64,000 nucleotides of DNA from Elephas maximus indicus (lineage: Eukaryota > Chordata > Mammalia > Proboscidea > Elephantidae). Under the pieces are notes generated by a model, which worked only from the letters and a program-made list of their open reading frames with translations, had not been told where the DNA came from and searched no databases. Each line of letters begins with the position of its first letter. Position 1 is the stretch's first letter. A program made the translations under genes and the position numbers. Location of the stretch: the NCBI RefSeq assembly GCF_024166365.1, contig NC_064831.1, positions 27,518,768-27,582,767 on the forward strand. The letters run 5' to 3'. Positions 37,238 through 48,920 of the stretch are shown here, piece by piece.

Positions 37238-39055
37238 AAAATTATTTTTGAAAACTCTATGAGAAATTCAAGGAATGTCAGTAAAATTAATGACTATGTA
37301 AGCAGGAAAATTTTAACTGACTTCTCTCAACCCATGATTGGTAAATTAGGTAAAAATAATTAAGAAATAAAAGATTAAAATTATATGCTTTTTTTTCTTT
37401 TTAGGAATGGATATACTTTGTGAAATGTTTTTCATTTTGTCTCTGAAGATGGTTATATGATTTTGTTTTTTTTTTTTTTAGTTTGCTAACATAGTAACAT
37501 ATTGATTTATTTCCTAATGTTATATCTGGTAAATCCACTGGATCAGGATGTATTTTATTCTTTATATATTGTTGTATTTGATTTGTTAAACTTTTGTTTA
37601 GAGTATTTGCATCTGTGTTCATGAAAGATGTTAATCTGTGGATGTCTTTTAAAGAATTTTCCTTTATTCTCACCCTCCACACTTCCCCAACAGCATATGC
37701 TGGCTAGTTTATTACTATTACACTGGAATATTATTTTTTTCCAGTGAGACATATAGACATTATCTATATCCAAATTACCAAGAGTAATTGTTTTAAAGGC
37801 AAATTCCTGGTCTCAGACCAGAATCCTGAATTAGTATTTGAGAGTAAGCATTTTAACAAACATCAGAGATTCTTACATGCATTAAAATTTGATCATGATT
37901 GTTCTATTCTTATCTATATATACTTAATTATTACACTAAAACCTTTATAAGGTTATCAACTGTTGATAGTGTCTACTGTGTAACTATCATTTAAAATATA
38001 AATTAATGTACTTCCAGTCCCTCCACCTTACCCTTATGCTCTCTTCCAGGCTTAGGATCATATCATTTCCATATTAACAAGAGTTATGATATTTACACTC
38101 TAGGTTTTAACCCTAACATTCATAGTTTGTAGAATTATTTCTGAATTTTAAATGTATTTATTTGATATGGTCAGGTAATGCTTTTATATCTAATTTGACA
38201 ATTTCTGTCTTCTAATATTGAGTTGTTTAGATACTTAATGTTTAATGTGATTATTGATTAGGTTATATGTAAGTCATCTTGCTATTTGTTTTCTGTTTCT
38301 CATATCTGTTCTTTGTTCTCCTTTTCTACTTTTTTTTGCCTCCTTTTGGATTGAAGATTTTTCTTAATGAATGTATATTATCTCCTTTGTTGCATTATTA
38401 TTTATAGTTCTTGAAATATTTTCAGCCATTGTATAATCAAATATTTTTTCTTATACTCTTCCATGCCTGTAATGACTCCAATTACACATATATTAGGCCA
38501 CTTGAAGTTGTTCTATAGCTCACTGATGCCCTTTACATATTTTAAAATTCATTTTTCTCTGTTTTTTTTTTGTATAGTTTGTATTACTATGTCTTCAAGT
38601 TCACTAATCTTTTCTAATACCTAATATGCCATGATCACATTCAGCAGAGTTTTCCTCTCAAACATTATAATTTTCAATATCAGAAGTTTGATTTGGACTA
38701 CTTTTTACACCTTCCATATTTCTACTTAACTTTTGGTATAAGTGGAGTAGTTAAAATAACTGTTTTAATGTCCTTGCCTACTGATTCTAACATCTATGTC
38801 AGTTCTGGATCAGTTTTAATTGACTGATTTTATTATCTTTATGGGTCTTATTTTCTTGTTTCTTCTCATGCCTGGTAGTTTTTTATTAGGTAACAGACAC
38901 TGTAAATTTTGTTGTTTGGTGCTATACTTTTATACCTGTAAATATCATTAAACTGTGTTTTGAAGTGCAGAAAGGTACTTGGAAACAGTTTAATCTGTTC
39001 AGGTCTTGCTTTTAAAATTTGTTAGACAGAACCAAAGTTTAATCTAGCTCTAATT
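37238..39055 (-). mobile_element. Old L1M-type fragments
   Basis: Reversed L1 ORF2 remains at about 37400-37660 (minus-strand 'DINTFH'-like and 'LNKSLTNQIQQYIKNKIH' sequence). The region around 38240-38350 matches the usual L1 segment before ORF2. About 38390-38990 is typical of an old L1 ORF1 or 5' region ('gtcttcaagttcactaatct', 'ggaaacagtttaatctgttc'). Heavily decayed, with no frame of note. Boundaries are approximate. Confidence 0.6.
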
Positions 39056-40107
39056 ATTTCATAAAGATCAATAGAATTGATAAACTCTTGGCGGAAATGG
39101 TCATGGGAAAAGGAGTAAGAAATCTAATTACCAATAACAGAAATGAAAGATAGGATATCAATACACATCTAAGGAGGAATTAAAAAGACAAAAGTAGAAT
39201 TTGAACTAGGATTTGGTGCTGATGACAGTTGACCACCAACTCCTAAAAGGCATGCAGCCAGGAAAAGAGGTAGCAGAAAAATTTCAAATTCATATTTTGA
39301 GGATGCCTACCTCCTTTCCTTACATGCTGGCTGAGTTAGTCTTTTCCCTAAGGGTGTTCAACTGGCCAAAAGGACCTGAGGAGGGACTTGGTTGAACTCC
39401 CATGGTCAGTGTACCTGGATGATACCAGGGTCTACTCCAGAGCCATACTGGATCCATTAAATCTGAGTTGGTGCCTGGACTTAGCTAACCTTGGGCAGTG
39501 TCTGGTACCTGCCTTTTTTTTTTTCCTTAAGAAAAAAAAAAAGACTGCCTGGCTTTCCTCTGTGACAGGATAATTAATAAACAAGACATTCAAAATAATT
39601 TCAAAGGCCTGAGAATTACTTTCATGTAAAAAACACCACAAGATTGATCGCAGTCTGTGAATTATTCATATGAAGTCAGCTGAGTTGTTCAATTATGGGA
39701 CAAAAGTATAATTACTTATTATTTTAGACCTTCTTGTACTCTTTACAGCTTTTACCTTGTGCATTTATTTTTATTTAAAGCATAACATAAAAAATAAGAG
39801 AGGACCACTTCAATCAGTAGCATGGGAGGGGTCAGAATACATAGCATACATATCTCTTTCCCTTAGCTCAATCTCATCTTCAGTAACAGCATCAAGTTAT
39901 TGAGTGACTGTCCCTGACAACAAGTTGATTGCTTTATAATTGGGATTGAAATAGAAAGAAATTCACTTGATGTTTTAGTAGTTCCTTCCAGTAAATTTCT
40001 ATTGAATTTATTCAGAAATTCTGACTTTCAGAATTTAATATTTTATTCTTGTAAATCACAGAAAATGTATAATAAATTATACCTCAGAATTTTTCATCCC
40101 ACCATTT
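39056..40107. other. Mostly unassigned sequence
   Basis: 39060-39200 has a plus-strand old L1 ORF2 feel ('gatcaatagaattgataaac'). The rest has no recognised element apart from a T-run/A-run pair at 39515-39543 that could form a hairpin. No coding evidence. Confidence 0.4.
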
Positions 40108-40125
40108 AAAAAGTTTTATTGTGGT

Positions 40126-40128
<3 letters not shown>

Positions 40129-40172
<44 letters not shown>
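40129..40172. repeat. (AT)n microsatellite
   Basis: An uninterrupted AT dinucleotide run of about 22 units, at the edge of the old L1 3' end. Confidence 0.97.
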
Positions 40173-40175
<3 letters not shown>

Positions 40176-40201
40176 GAACCAAATGTTTGCCATTTTAACA
40201 A

Positions 40202-40368
40202 TAAGCACTGGTGGTGTAGCGGTTAAAAGTTATGGCTGCTAACCAAAAGGTCAGCAGTTCAAATCCATCAGGTACTCCTTGGAAACCCTATGGGGCAGTT
40301 CTACCCTGTCCTATAGGGTTGCTATGAGTCAGAATCGACTCTAAGGCAACAGGTTTTTTTTTTTTTTA
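40202..40368 (+). mobile_element. AfroSINE (short form)
   Basis: 'actggtggtgtagcggtta', 'gtcagcagttcaaatccatc' and 'gctatgagtcagaatcgact', ending in a T-run at 40354-40367. Confidence 0.9.
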
Positions 40369-40559
40369 AGGGTAGGATTCGGTGAAATTAATTACATTCA
40401 CCATATTGTGCAACCTTCACCAGTCACCATTTCCAAGTGTTTCTCATCACCCCAAACAGAAACTTGGAATCCATTAAACAGTAACTCCATATCCCCTACC
40501 CCAGATCCTGGTAACCACTATTAAACTTCAGTCTCTATGAGGAAATAAATAAATAAATA

Positions 40560-41065
40560 ACTAGAAGAGTATGTTGCAATCAGTTCAAATCCAAAAACTT
40601 CAATAAATGAGATGAAAGAAAAAATTCCTTGAAAGACACAACACATCAAAACCAATGCAAGAAGAAAAATATATATTTACTATAGAAATTGAATTGACAA
40701 TCATTAAAAACAAAAAAAAACTTCTCACAAAGAAATCTCTAAGCCAAAGTGATTTCACTGGTGAATTATATCAAACATTTAAGAAAGAAGTAACAAAAAT
40801 CATATACAAAATAATAAATTAGAAGACTAGGAAATAGTACTCAACATGCCTTATTAGACCATCATAAAGCTGATACCCAAATCTGACAGTTTACAAGAAA
40901 AAAAAGCTATATAGACCAATATGCCTTATGAACATAGATTCAAAAATCCTCAACAAAATATTAACAAAGTCATTTGGTGAACACACAAAAAAGATTCTAC
41001 ATCATGACCAAGTGAGGTTTATATCAAGAATGGTGTAACATTAAAAAAAAAATCAATGCGATTCA
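40560..41065 (+). mobile_element. Old L1 ORF2 fragment
   Basis: Plus-strand remains of the ORF2 region between endonuclease and reverse transcriptase: 'gatttcactggtgaattata' (TGEFYQ-like), 'ctcaacaaaatattaacaaa' and 'catgaccaagtgaggtttat' (HDQVGF-like). No open frame survives. Confidence 0.7.
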
Positions 41066-41068
41066 TGT

Positions 41069-41985
41069 TGTTATTGTTAGGTGCCATTGACTCAGTTCTG
41101 ACTCACAGTGGCTACTCTATGTACAACAGAATGAAACACTGCTTGGTTTTGTATCATCTTCACAGTTGTTGCTATGTTTGAGCCCACTGTTGCAGCCACT
41201 GTGTTAATCCATCTTATTGAAGGTCTTCCTCTTTTTCTCTGACCCTCTGCTTTACCAAGCATGATGTCCTTTTCCAGGGCTGGTCCCTCCTGACAACATG
41301 TCCAAAGCATGTGAGACGAAGTCTCACCATCCTCACTTCTAAGAAACATTCTGGCTGCACTTCTTCCAAGAAAAATGTGTTCTTCTAGCAGTCCATGGTA
41401 TTCAATATTCTTTGCCAATATCATAATTCAAATGCATCAATTGTTCTTCAGTCTTTCGTTTTCATTGTCCAGTTTTCACACGCATATGAGGCAATTGAAA
41501 TACCATGGCTTGAGTCAGGCGCACCTTAGACCTCAGAGTAACACTTTTTCTTTTTAACACCTTATAAAGAGGTCTTTTACAGATTTGCCCAATGCAATAT
41601 GTTGTTTGATTTCCTGACTGCTGTTTCCGTAACGGTGATTGTGGATCCAAGTAAAATGAAATCCTTGACTACTTCAATCTTTTCTCCATTTATCATGATG
41701 TTGCTTGTTGACTCAGTTGTGAGAATTTTTGTTTTCTTTATGTCGAGGTATAATCCATACTGAAGGCTGTGGTCTTTGATCTTCATGTCCTCTTCACCTT
41801 CAGCAAGCAAGTTGTGTCTTCTGGATATCACAGGTTGTTAATTAGTCTTCCTCCAATTCTGATGCTGTGTTCTTCTTCATACAGTCCAGCTTCTTGGATT
41901 ATTTGCTCAGCATACAGACTGAATAATTATCGTGTAAGGATACGACCCTGACGCACAACTTTCCTGATTTAAACCATTCAGCACA
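41069..41985 (-). mobile_element. BovB/RTE LINE, C-terminal part
   Basis: Minus-strand protein blocks in order from 41985 down: a broken RT segment, 'KKTKILTTESTSNIMING', 'EVVKDFILLGSTITVTE', 'KVLKRKSVTLRSKVRLTQ' (41462-41831), then 'LEKDIMLGKAEGQRKRG' and 'RPSIRWINTVAATVGSN' (41092-41424). It covers most of the C-terminal half of ORF2 and the 3' end. Frames shift between the two halves. A dead copy, less decayed than the one at 955-2257. Confidence 0.85.
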
Positions 41986-42627
41986 ACTTGACCAAACAAT
42001 ACTTACCCTATGGTTCCATTTGTATAAAGATGAAGAATAGACAAAATCTATGCTGATAAAAATCAGAACAATGGCTGCTATTTTGCGGAGCAGGTATAGA
42101 TTAATTGGAAGTGAGCATGATGAAAATAGTCTATATCCTGATTGACATAGTCATATATGTGCATTTGTCAAAACTCATAGCTATTAATAACTCCCAGTTC
42201 TTAAAAAGAAAGCAATTAAATTAAAATGTTTTATTCTGTAGAGGTATGAGAGTTTGAAGGTGATTTTAACTAAAAAGAACGAGCATTGGTGTCAAAGGCA
42301 TACATGGTCCACATAAGATATTTATCGAAGATTTTCCACCTTGATCCAGGACCTTTCACCCAGCATTTCACATCCACACTGGTGCAGCCACTACTTTGTT
42401 CCCACCTCCCTCTCCTCTCACCTATTTCAGTTGATCCAGTACCTGCTTAGATGCTGACACTTAGTTCTCCATTTCTGTTTTAAGATTCTGCTCCGTTGAA
42501 CTTGGCTGTTTATCTGGACCCTCTAAGTTCACCTTTAAACCTTGTCTGATGCAGATTGAGCCACTGCTGTTCTGTGCATTATGTAATATATGACCTGCTC
42601 CTTGGAATCCCACCATCCTCATCCGTT
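41986..42627. other. Unassigned intergenic sequence
   Basis: No recognisable repeat or exon. The part at 42300-42610 is pyrimidine-rich and unique-looking, and I cannot assign it. Confidence 0.4.
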
Positions 42628-43078
42628 CTGGTTATAAACTGAATTATGTCCACCAAAAAGGTATGCTGAAGTCCTAACACCTGTACCTATGAATGTGACC
42701 TTGTTCAGAAATAGGTTATTTCTTTGCAGATGTTATCAGTTAAGAAAGTCATACTGGAGTAGGGTGGGTTCTAATCCCTTCTGAGTGGTGTCTTATAAAA
42801 GGGGAGAGGTGACACAGAGACAGGGTCACACAGGGGGAATAGGTCATGTGAAGACACTTCTACAAGCTAAGGAACTCCAAAAGATGCCAGGGGCTACCAG
42901 AAGCTAGAAGAGACAAGGGAAGATCTTCTCCTAGCGTGGACAGAGAGAAAGCATGACCCTGCTGAAGCCCTGAATTCAGACTCCTAGCTTCCAGAACTGG
43001 GAGATGATAAATTTCTGTTCTTTAGAGCCACTGACGTTGTGGTGTTTTGTTATTGTAGCTCTAGGAAAATAAGACAGT
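42628..43078 (+). repeat. Solitary LTR of the ERVL-MaLR (MLT1) type
   Basis: About 450 bases with the typical course of MLT1 LTRs: 'tatgctgaagtcctaacacc', 'tgaatgtgaccttgttcaga', 'catactggagtagggtggg', 'gatgccaggggctaccagaa', 'cttccagaactgggagatga' and the end 'agctctaggaaaataagaca'. It is an old endogenous retrovirus-like LTR without internal coding sequence. Confidence 0.75.
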
Positions 43079-44136
43079 ACTTCTACCCAACCCGTGCAGT
43101 GGAAAAAGGAACTGGAAAGGAGGAAGACAGGAGAAAGAAACTGAGACAGACTTATGCCTTGGGGAAAACCAATTTTAAGAAATGATGTTGATTTGTTTAA
43201 AGCCATGAGTTTTCTGTGAGGATGACATAACTGCTGCACAGGTGTGCAACTCTCTCTAGGAATGTGCTGGTGTCCAAAAGTGTATTAAGTTAGAGATGGT
43301 GAATAGTACAAATGATTAGCACTAGTAGCAAAACTCTCAAAGTATATACTCTGGTATGTTTTGCTGAAAAATAGCACTTCACAATGTTGACACTTCTATA
43401 ATTTCATTCATATTTACTAATCATATCCAAAAAATAAGCTTTTAGGAATCTTTTCTTTAATCAAGAGTTAGGCTACTACTCATGACTATAATCATCTGCT
43501 TCATGTTGTAATAAAATGACAATGATAGGTAATTCCCATTAAGATTCATGTGTGTAAATAACGCATCCATCTAATTTTATACTTTTAAGTTACACACCAG
43601 GCAATAAAGTCCTTATGTTGGAGATAAACCAGGTTTGTATAATTTATCTGGAGCTTTTGAGATCATAAACTCTTAAGCATATCACATCTGTCCATCTGTG
43701 AGAACTTTTTATACCTTAGACAAAAACTATTGTGGCAATGTTTGAATGAGGTTGTCTTTGTGGTAAGTAGGATGTTTTATTTTCCATAAATTATTTCTTC
43801 TAGAGTGCAAAGGCAGAACCAATCCCTGAGTTAGTTATACTCCATAAACGACAGACACATGATTTTGGAAAGGAGAGGACAAGCAGAAGCTACATATTTA
43901 CGGCAGAGGTGAGCACGGGTGTGGGCTTCAGCAGGAGGCAATAGTAAGGGTTTAATAAATTATTCCGGGCTTTTTCTTATTCATCACCCACTTTGGTGCT
44001 ACAGGCATTAGTGGTGGTTTCCTACAATTCTGCACATCCTTGTCTCCTTCATGCTGGTGGAGGCTCTTTCTAACCTTCCCGTCTCTGGCCCCTCCAGAGG
44101 CTCTGTCAGATATTAATCCCCCACATTAAATCACCC
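43079..44136. other. Unassigned intergenic sequence
   Basis: AT-rich, unique-looking DNA. Short frames without domains. Nothing I can name. Confidence 0.4.
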
Positions 44137-44338
44137 AGGGCTCTGGGTGGTGCTAACAGTTTGCACTTGAGTACTAAAGTTTGGCAATTTGAACCCACTC
44201 AGCCTCACCATGGAATAAAGCCTTGGCGGTCTACTTCCATAAAAATTACAGCCAACAAAACTCTATGGAGCAGTTCTATAACACATGGGGTCACCATGAT
44301 TTGGAATGGACTCAAAAGTAATTTTTTTTTTTTTTGGT
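44137..44338 (+). mobile_element. AfroSINE (long form), old copy
   Basis: Diverged: 'gggctctgggtggtgctaac', 'tttggcaatttgaacccact', 'ccataaaaattacagccaac', 'ggtcaccatgatttggaatg', ending in a T-run at 44324-44335. It keeps the extra body segment. Confidence 0.75.
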
Positions 44339-44699
44339 ATTAATTCACTTTCTGCTTGAAATATCTATAATGGCTTCTCTTTCGCCAAATGATACACTTC
44401 ATTGGCTCCTCTATGCTTCCCTTGAGTGATAAGGTACTGGATGATTTTCAATGAGCCACAAATGGAATCTATGTACACTACGTCTAACACTCTTTCCAAT
44501 TATGCAAGTGTTCATTTAAAACAAAAAATCTTATCCCTAATAAATATTCATCTTTATTGGACTCTGTACAGCTAAAGCCTTATTTTCACAGAAGTTGTAA
44601 TATTAAGGGAAGATTATGTTTTACAAACATCAGAACTATCTTCAGGTCCTAGCTAATATTTACTTCACTTTCCAACTTAGTTTTCCTTGATAGGTAGTT

Positions 44700-45490
44700 T
44701 TTAAATACTAATTTGGTACCAGAAACTACAAGTATCTGTGATACAACAATGATTAAGACAGTCCTGCCCTTTGCCCCATGATACTTAAAATCTAGCAGCA
44801 AAAATTGGAGACAGAATTTTCAAGGGGTAAAACATGTTAGCACAGCCATGTACTAAACATCCTTTAAATCATAAAAAGATTTTGAGTTCATAATAAAAAT
44901 GATGAGAAGACACTGAAGAGTTTTAAACACAAGAGTGATACGATGAAGTTTTTGAAAAATCATTCTAGCTAGAGGGTAAAAGTAGTATTTGATGGAAAAA
45001 AAGGCCAGACGTAGAGACCAGTTAGGAAGGTGCTACAGAACTATAGGGAAGAGAGATAACAAAGGCCTGGGAAGACAATCACATTGAACAATGATAAGAA
45101 CCATAGGGATGGAGAAAAGCGAATCACTTCAGGAAACACCTAGAAACTAGAACTAACAAGATGTGGGAATTAATTGGAGATGTGAGATAAGGAGACAGAA
45201 CTCAAGGATAACCCCAAAGTTTAAGGCTTTTGGGAACTGTATAAATAGCAGTGTCATAATTGGGACAGGAAACACAGGAGGACAAAACGGAGATAGGGTT
45301 GGGTGCTGTGGGGATCAAAATGGCAAGTTCTGTTTTAGATGCGTTGAATTTGATCTGCTGGTAAGACATCCATGTGGGCATGTCAAACTGGCTGATGGAG
45401 GTACAGGCTTGAAATTCAGAAGAAGGATCTGGTCTGAAAATATTCAGGTGTCATCAGAATATGTATTGTAGCTGCAGCCATGGGAGTGGA
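44700..45490. repeat. Probable ancient interspersed repeat, family not assigned
   Basis: Phrases such as 'gagaccagttaggaaggtgc', 'ctcaaggataaccccaaagt', 'tccatgtgggcatgtcaaac' and 'gctgcagccatgggagtgga' recur across mammalian genomes in my memory as one old repeat, but I cannot name it with certainty. The 102-residue frame at 45163-45471 lies inside it and shows no known domain, so I do not call it a gene. Confidence 0.4.
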
Positions 45491-45711
45491 TCAGTTGACT
45501 CAGGTTCGTGTACAGCCTGGAAAGAGAAGGAAGCTCACCTTGCTGTCAAGGAGCCATCTTTGTTTTCCTATTTCAAGTTGTCTCATGGTCTTCCCATCTC
45601 CTTGTCTCATCTCTACTTCTTGGATAAGAAACACTGATTTAATATCACACAATTTCTCTAATTTCCCCAATTTTTTATTTCAACAGATGAATTCAATACA
45701 TGAAAAGATAT

Positions 45712-45717
45712 TTTATT
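45712..45717 (-). terminator. Candidate distal polyadenylation signal
   Basis: AATAAA on the minus strand ('attaataaaatatc'), about 2.0 kb after the NPY2R stop. It would give a transcript of roughly 3.5-4 kb with the exon 1 proposed here. Unproven. Confidence 0.3.
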
Positions 45718-47712
45718 AATGAACTGACAGAAATAATAGAATACAGTCATAGCAAGTGGATCATTAATTGGTTTCTAATAATTTACTACAACAACGTTTG
45801 ATACAGTAGCATACCTGTTCCCTACAGCGTAGAATTCTCCAAGAAAAAAAAACACACAAGACAAAACTTTAACCACAATTATCCATTAGCATGTTAAGCA
45901 AAGATACTGCTATTTAACAAACAAAAAGCTTCTTGGACAGTTATGTTGAGTCCAACACAAAAATTAACTCTTCAGTTATATGACATTGTACAAATATATA
46001 TTAATTTTTGTAAATTTAATAACCTGTCTTCCACATAATATAACTTCTATTGTTTCCATTCTTTTTCAGTATTCCAAAACTGCGATCCACTTCAGAAATA
46101 GTTTTCTATCTGTAGCATGGAAGGAATTTAAAGTGATAATATAAACTCTAATATATCATAAAATAAAACTCTCCAGTTCATAAAATTAATGGTTGTAACT
46201 AAATGTAATAAATAATCATGTTGAATTTATTCAAAATTTAAGGAACCAATTCACAAATTTAGTCATTCTTATAAAAATATGATTGCAATAAAACTTCTTT
46301 AACAGCATTAAAAGGACAACTATCTTAACATCTCAATTATTGTTCATGAGTATAATAAGGTTTTAAGCATCTTTGGTTGGATATTATTGAAATAAAAATT
46401 ATATTTATAAAATCATTAAATAAAAAAATATTATAGCATCTATCTTCCACTATTTAGAGGTACAATTTTATTATGTATATATATATATACATAAATTATC
46501 CAAAACTACAGCTAGTCATTTTGAGAAGAGGATAAATAACTTTTGTTAAAATGGGTCCAAAGAGAACATTTGCAAGGTGGAATAAACTCAATTATTTCTA
46601 ATATTTCTTACCAGATGGGTTCCATTTTGATAAAATTATGCTGTTTTATTTACCATGAATGGGCCTATGGAAGACCAACGCCAAAGAAAATAACACTGTA
46701 ATGTTCTTTAAACACATTAGAGCTAAGTACCTGTGTTAAAAATGGCTCACAAATAACCACAAAACGTTATAAAAATGCTATAAAAATTATTTTCTAATCT
46801 AATTTTTAGTGATAACAAACTCAGCTCCAACATAGGAATAATAACAGACATTATACATGTTCAAAAAGCCAGAACAATTAGCAGCAATTAAAATTCTTAT
46901 GTCATTTGCTTTTTCATTATCTAAATAGCATCTATGTAAAGCAGGAGCAACCTGAAATTAGAAATTAAATGATGGTTTCCATTTCTACAATTCTGAAAAA
47001 ATTCAGCCTTTGGTTCTGAGTTTAAGAAAGTTCTCACCAAATGTGCATTTGGCTTCAAGAACAACTGTCTCAAGTGTTAAGCATTTCCCCCATCATTTGC
47101 CAAAATATTAATTATATAGCGAGTTTCAGTTTATTTCCTTGAAGCCATTCAAATAGTTGGCAACATTTCCCTGCAGCATTCCCTGATGGATTTAGTCTAA
47201 AAAAAAAAAAAAAGGATTTAGTCTATAGGATGAAAAATAAAACCAAAATACAATAACGTCACTCCATAGAGAAATCTGTGTTTGGAAGTCTTATTCATCA
47301 GAAGAAGGGGAAACACAGCATCTCCCAATCCAGGTCCTAATGTGATTTGAAAGTTAATAAGTCATTTTATTTACCCCACCACCTTTTTCAATGCTAATAC
47401 TGCCAACTTCTTTGTTCAGGTTTATTTCACTCTGAAAAACATTCAAAAGTGTTTCTCTCTGCTTTTACTCATAATGCAATCTACCATCCAAGCGACTCTA
47501 AGCAAAGTTATTTTTTTTTTTTTGCCCTATCTTTGAATAGGAGTATTTTCACCTAGGCTCCCTCAGCCAGTTCTCCAGCAATTACATCACAAACGCTCAT
47601 TTTCTTCCTTAAAACGAGAAATCAGGAGGCCTTCATCCCCGGGCAGCCTTCACCAATCAGAATTCTAGCTCTGGTCAGAATTCATTCATATATTTTTCAC
47701 ATACCTGCTTCC
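45712..47712 (-). other. NPY2R: Likely NPY2R 3' UTR
   Basis: From the NPY2R stop codon down to about 45.7 kb the sequence is AT-rich and contains no SINE or L1, unlike the DNA on either side. It is in the same exon as the coding region, with no splice needed. Candidate AATAAA signals on the minus strand lie at 47421-47426, 47366-47371 and 45712-45717. Which one is used cannot be told from sequence alone. I chose the most distal because the repeat-free stretch ends there. Confidence 0.45.
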
Positions 47713-48861
47713 TTAGACATTGGTAGCCTCTGTGAAAGAGTTATCAGCGCCATTATTATTTTGGACTTCCAACTTCTTTTTAGCCTTGAATGTCACAGAC
47801 ACCTCAGAGTGAATGGAATCCAACCTCTGCTCACAGTGGAAGGCAGAGAGGAAGGCCTTTCTGTAGTTGCTGTTCATCCAGCCATACAGCAGGGGGTTGG
47901 CAAAGGTGGAGCACATGGCAATGATGTGGAACACTGTGAAGATGAGCTTGTACTCCTTCAGGTCCAAAACCTGGCTGTCAATGTCAACAGCAAGTTGGAA
48001 GGCATGAAGGGGTAACCAGCTGACTGCAAACACCACCACCACGCACACCAGCATTTTGGTGGTTTTCTTCCTTCGCTGATGGTAGTGGTCATTTGCAGCT
48101 CCAGGACTGACATGGTTCTTAAGTTTATTCCAGATACGAATGTAAGAAAAAGATATGATGCTCAGAGGCAACACATAGAGGATTAACAAGGAGGAAAGGC
48201 TGTAAACAGTGCCATAGATGCTCTTCTCCTCACCAGGCCACTTTTCAGTACAGACCACAATCTCAAAGTCTGGAATAATCTCAATCAGTGAGTACTCCCG
48301 GAAGATGGCCAGGGGGCTTGCCAGTAGAGCACTGCTGCCCCAGGCCAAGCCAATGATCAGGAAGCTGATGTGCTTGGAGATCTTGCTCTCCAGGTGGTAG
48401 ACAATGCATCGATGCCGATCCAGGGCAATCACTGTCAAAGTGATTGTGGATACCTGTACTGCCAGGCCCTGGGCATAGGGCACCAGGTGGCATAGGACAG
48501 GACCCATTTTCCACTCCCCCATTAGGGTATAGGTGAGAGTGAAGGGCAGGCACAAGGTATTCACCAGAAGGTCAGCCACAGCCAGATTGGCAATGAAAAA
48601 GTTGGTGACTGTGCGCATGCTTTTGAATTTGATCACCACGTGGATCACCAAGGAGTTGCCAATCACCCCAAGCAAGATGATGGAGCAATAGGCCAATATG
48701 AGGACAATCTGCACCTCAATCAGCTTGGTGCTGTCTATAAGCTCTGGCTCAGGGTCTCGGGCCAGCTCATCTTTAGGAGTGCTTTGCCCTGGCCCATACT
48801 GTTCCACCTTCACTTCCTCCACTGTCTGGTTCTCCTCAGCCTCTGCGCCTACTGGGCCCAT
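47713..48861 (-). CDS. NPY2R: Neuropeptide Y receptor type 2
   Basis: A class A (rhodopsin-like) GPCR of 382 residues, ending in TAA. Y2 binds NPY and peptide YY, couples to Gi/o and is largely a presynaptic autoreceptor in neurons. The start 'MGPVGAEAEENQTVEE' matches the known Y2 N-terminus; an in-frame ATG 84 bases upstream lies before the splice acceptor and is not used. Visible marks: N-glycosylation site N11-Q-T; TM1 'GVIGNSLVI' (N69); TM2 'NLAVADLL' (D97); disulfide pair C124 and C204; TM3 'DRHRC' at 148-152, with H instead of the usual Y as in other Y2 receptors; TM4 W174; TM6 'SWLPLHAF' (W282-P284); TM7 'NPLLY' (N322-Y326); C343 as likely palmitoylation site; tail 'DNSFTEATNV'. The coding region is intact and intronless. 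Human Y2, from memory, has 381 residues; the extra one lies in the N-terminal tail near position 24-26. Confidence 0.98.
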   Translation of the reverse strand: MGPVGAEAEENQTVEEVKVEQYGPGQSTPKDELARDPEPELIDSTKLIEVQIVLILAYCSIILLGVIGNSLVIHVVIKFKSMRTVTNFFIANLAVADLLVNTLCLPFTLTYTLMGEWKMGPVLCHLVPYAQGLAVQVSTITLTVIALDRHRCIVYHLESKISKHISFLIIGLAWGSSALLASPLAIFREYSLIEIIPDFEIVVCTEKWPGEEKSIYGTVYSLSSLLILYVLPLSIISFSYIRIWNKLKNHVSPGAANDHYHQRRKKTTKMLVCVVVVFAVSWLPLHAFQLAVDIDSQVLDLKEYKLIFTVFHIIAMCSTFANPLLYGWMNSNYRKAFLSAFHCEQRLDSIHSEVSVTFKAKKKLEVQNNNGADNSFTEATNV

Positions 48862-48889
48862 AGTCAGCACAACTCCACTGGGACTGCAA

Positions 48890-48920
48890 CTAGCACAGGG
48901 ACCTACAAAAGAATAATGAA
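48890..48920 (-). promoter_or_regulatory. NPY2R: Splice acceptor of the NPY2R coding exon
   Basis: On the minus strand 'cattattcttttgtag' is followed by 'gtccctgtgctag', with the AG at 48904-48903 and exon start at 48902, 41 bases before the ATG. The pyrimidine-rich run and consensus AG fit a true acceptor. NPY2R is known to have an intron in its 5' UTR. Confidence 0.75.

Larger units (their letters stand above)
40108..40530 (-). mobile_element. Old L1M 3' end, split by an AfroSINE
   Basis: Reading forward, 'aagttttattgtggtaaaat' and later 'ttgtgcaaccttcaccagtc', 'ccccaaacagaaacttgg' and 'cctggtaaccacta' are the familiar reversed 3' region of ancient L1M elements. The AfroSINE at 40202-40368 lies in the middle. 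Confidence 0.65.

Noticed and set aside
40129-40172. AT-dinucleotide run as a possible replication origin or matrix attachment site
   Set aside because: A plain microsatellite; nothing else supports such a role.
45163-45471. 102-residue plus-strand frame with several cysteines
   Set aside because: It lies within what looks like an ancient interspersed repeat. The cysteine spacing fits no zinc-finger pattern I know.
48281-48553. 90-residue minus-strand frame inside NPY2R
   Set aside because: Shadow of the receptor gene in another frame.
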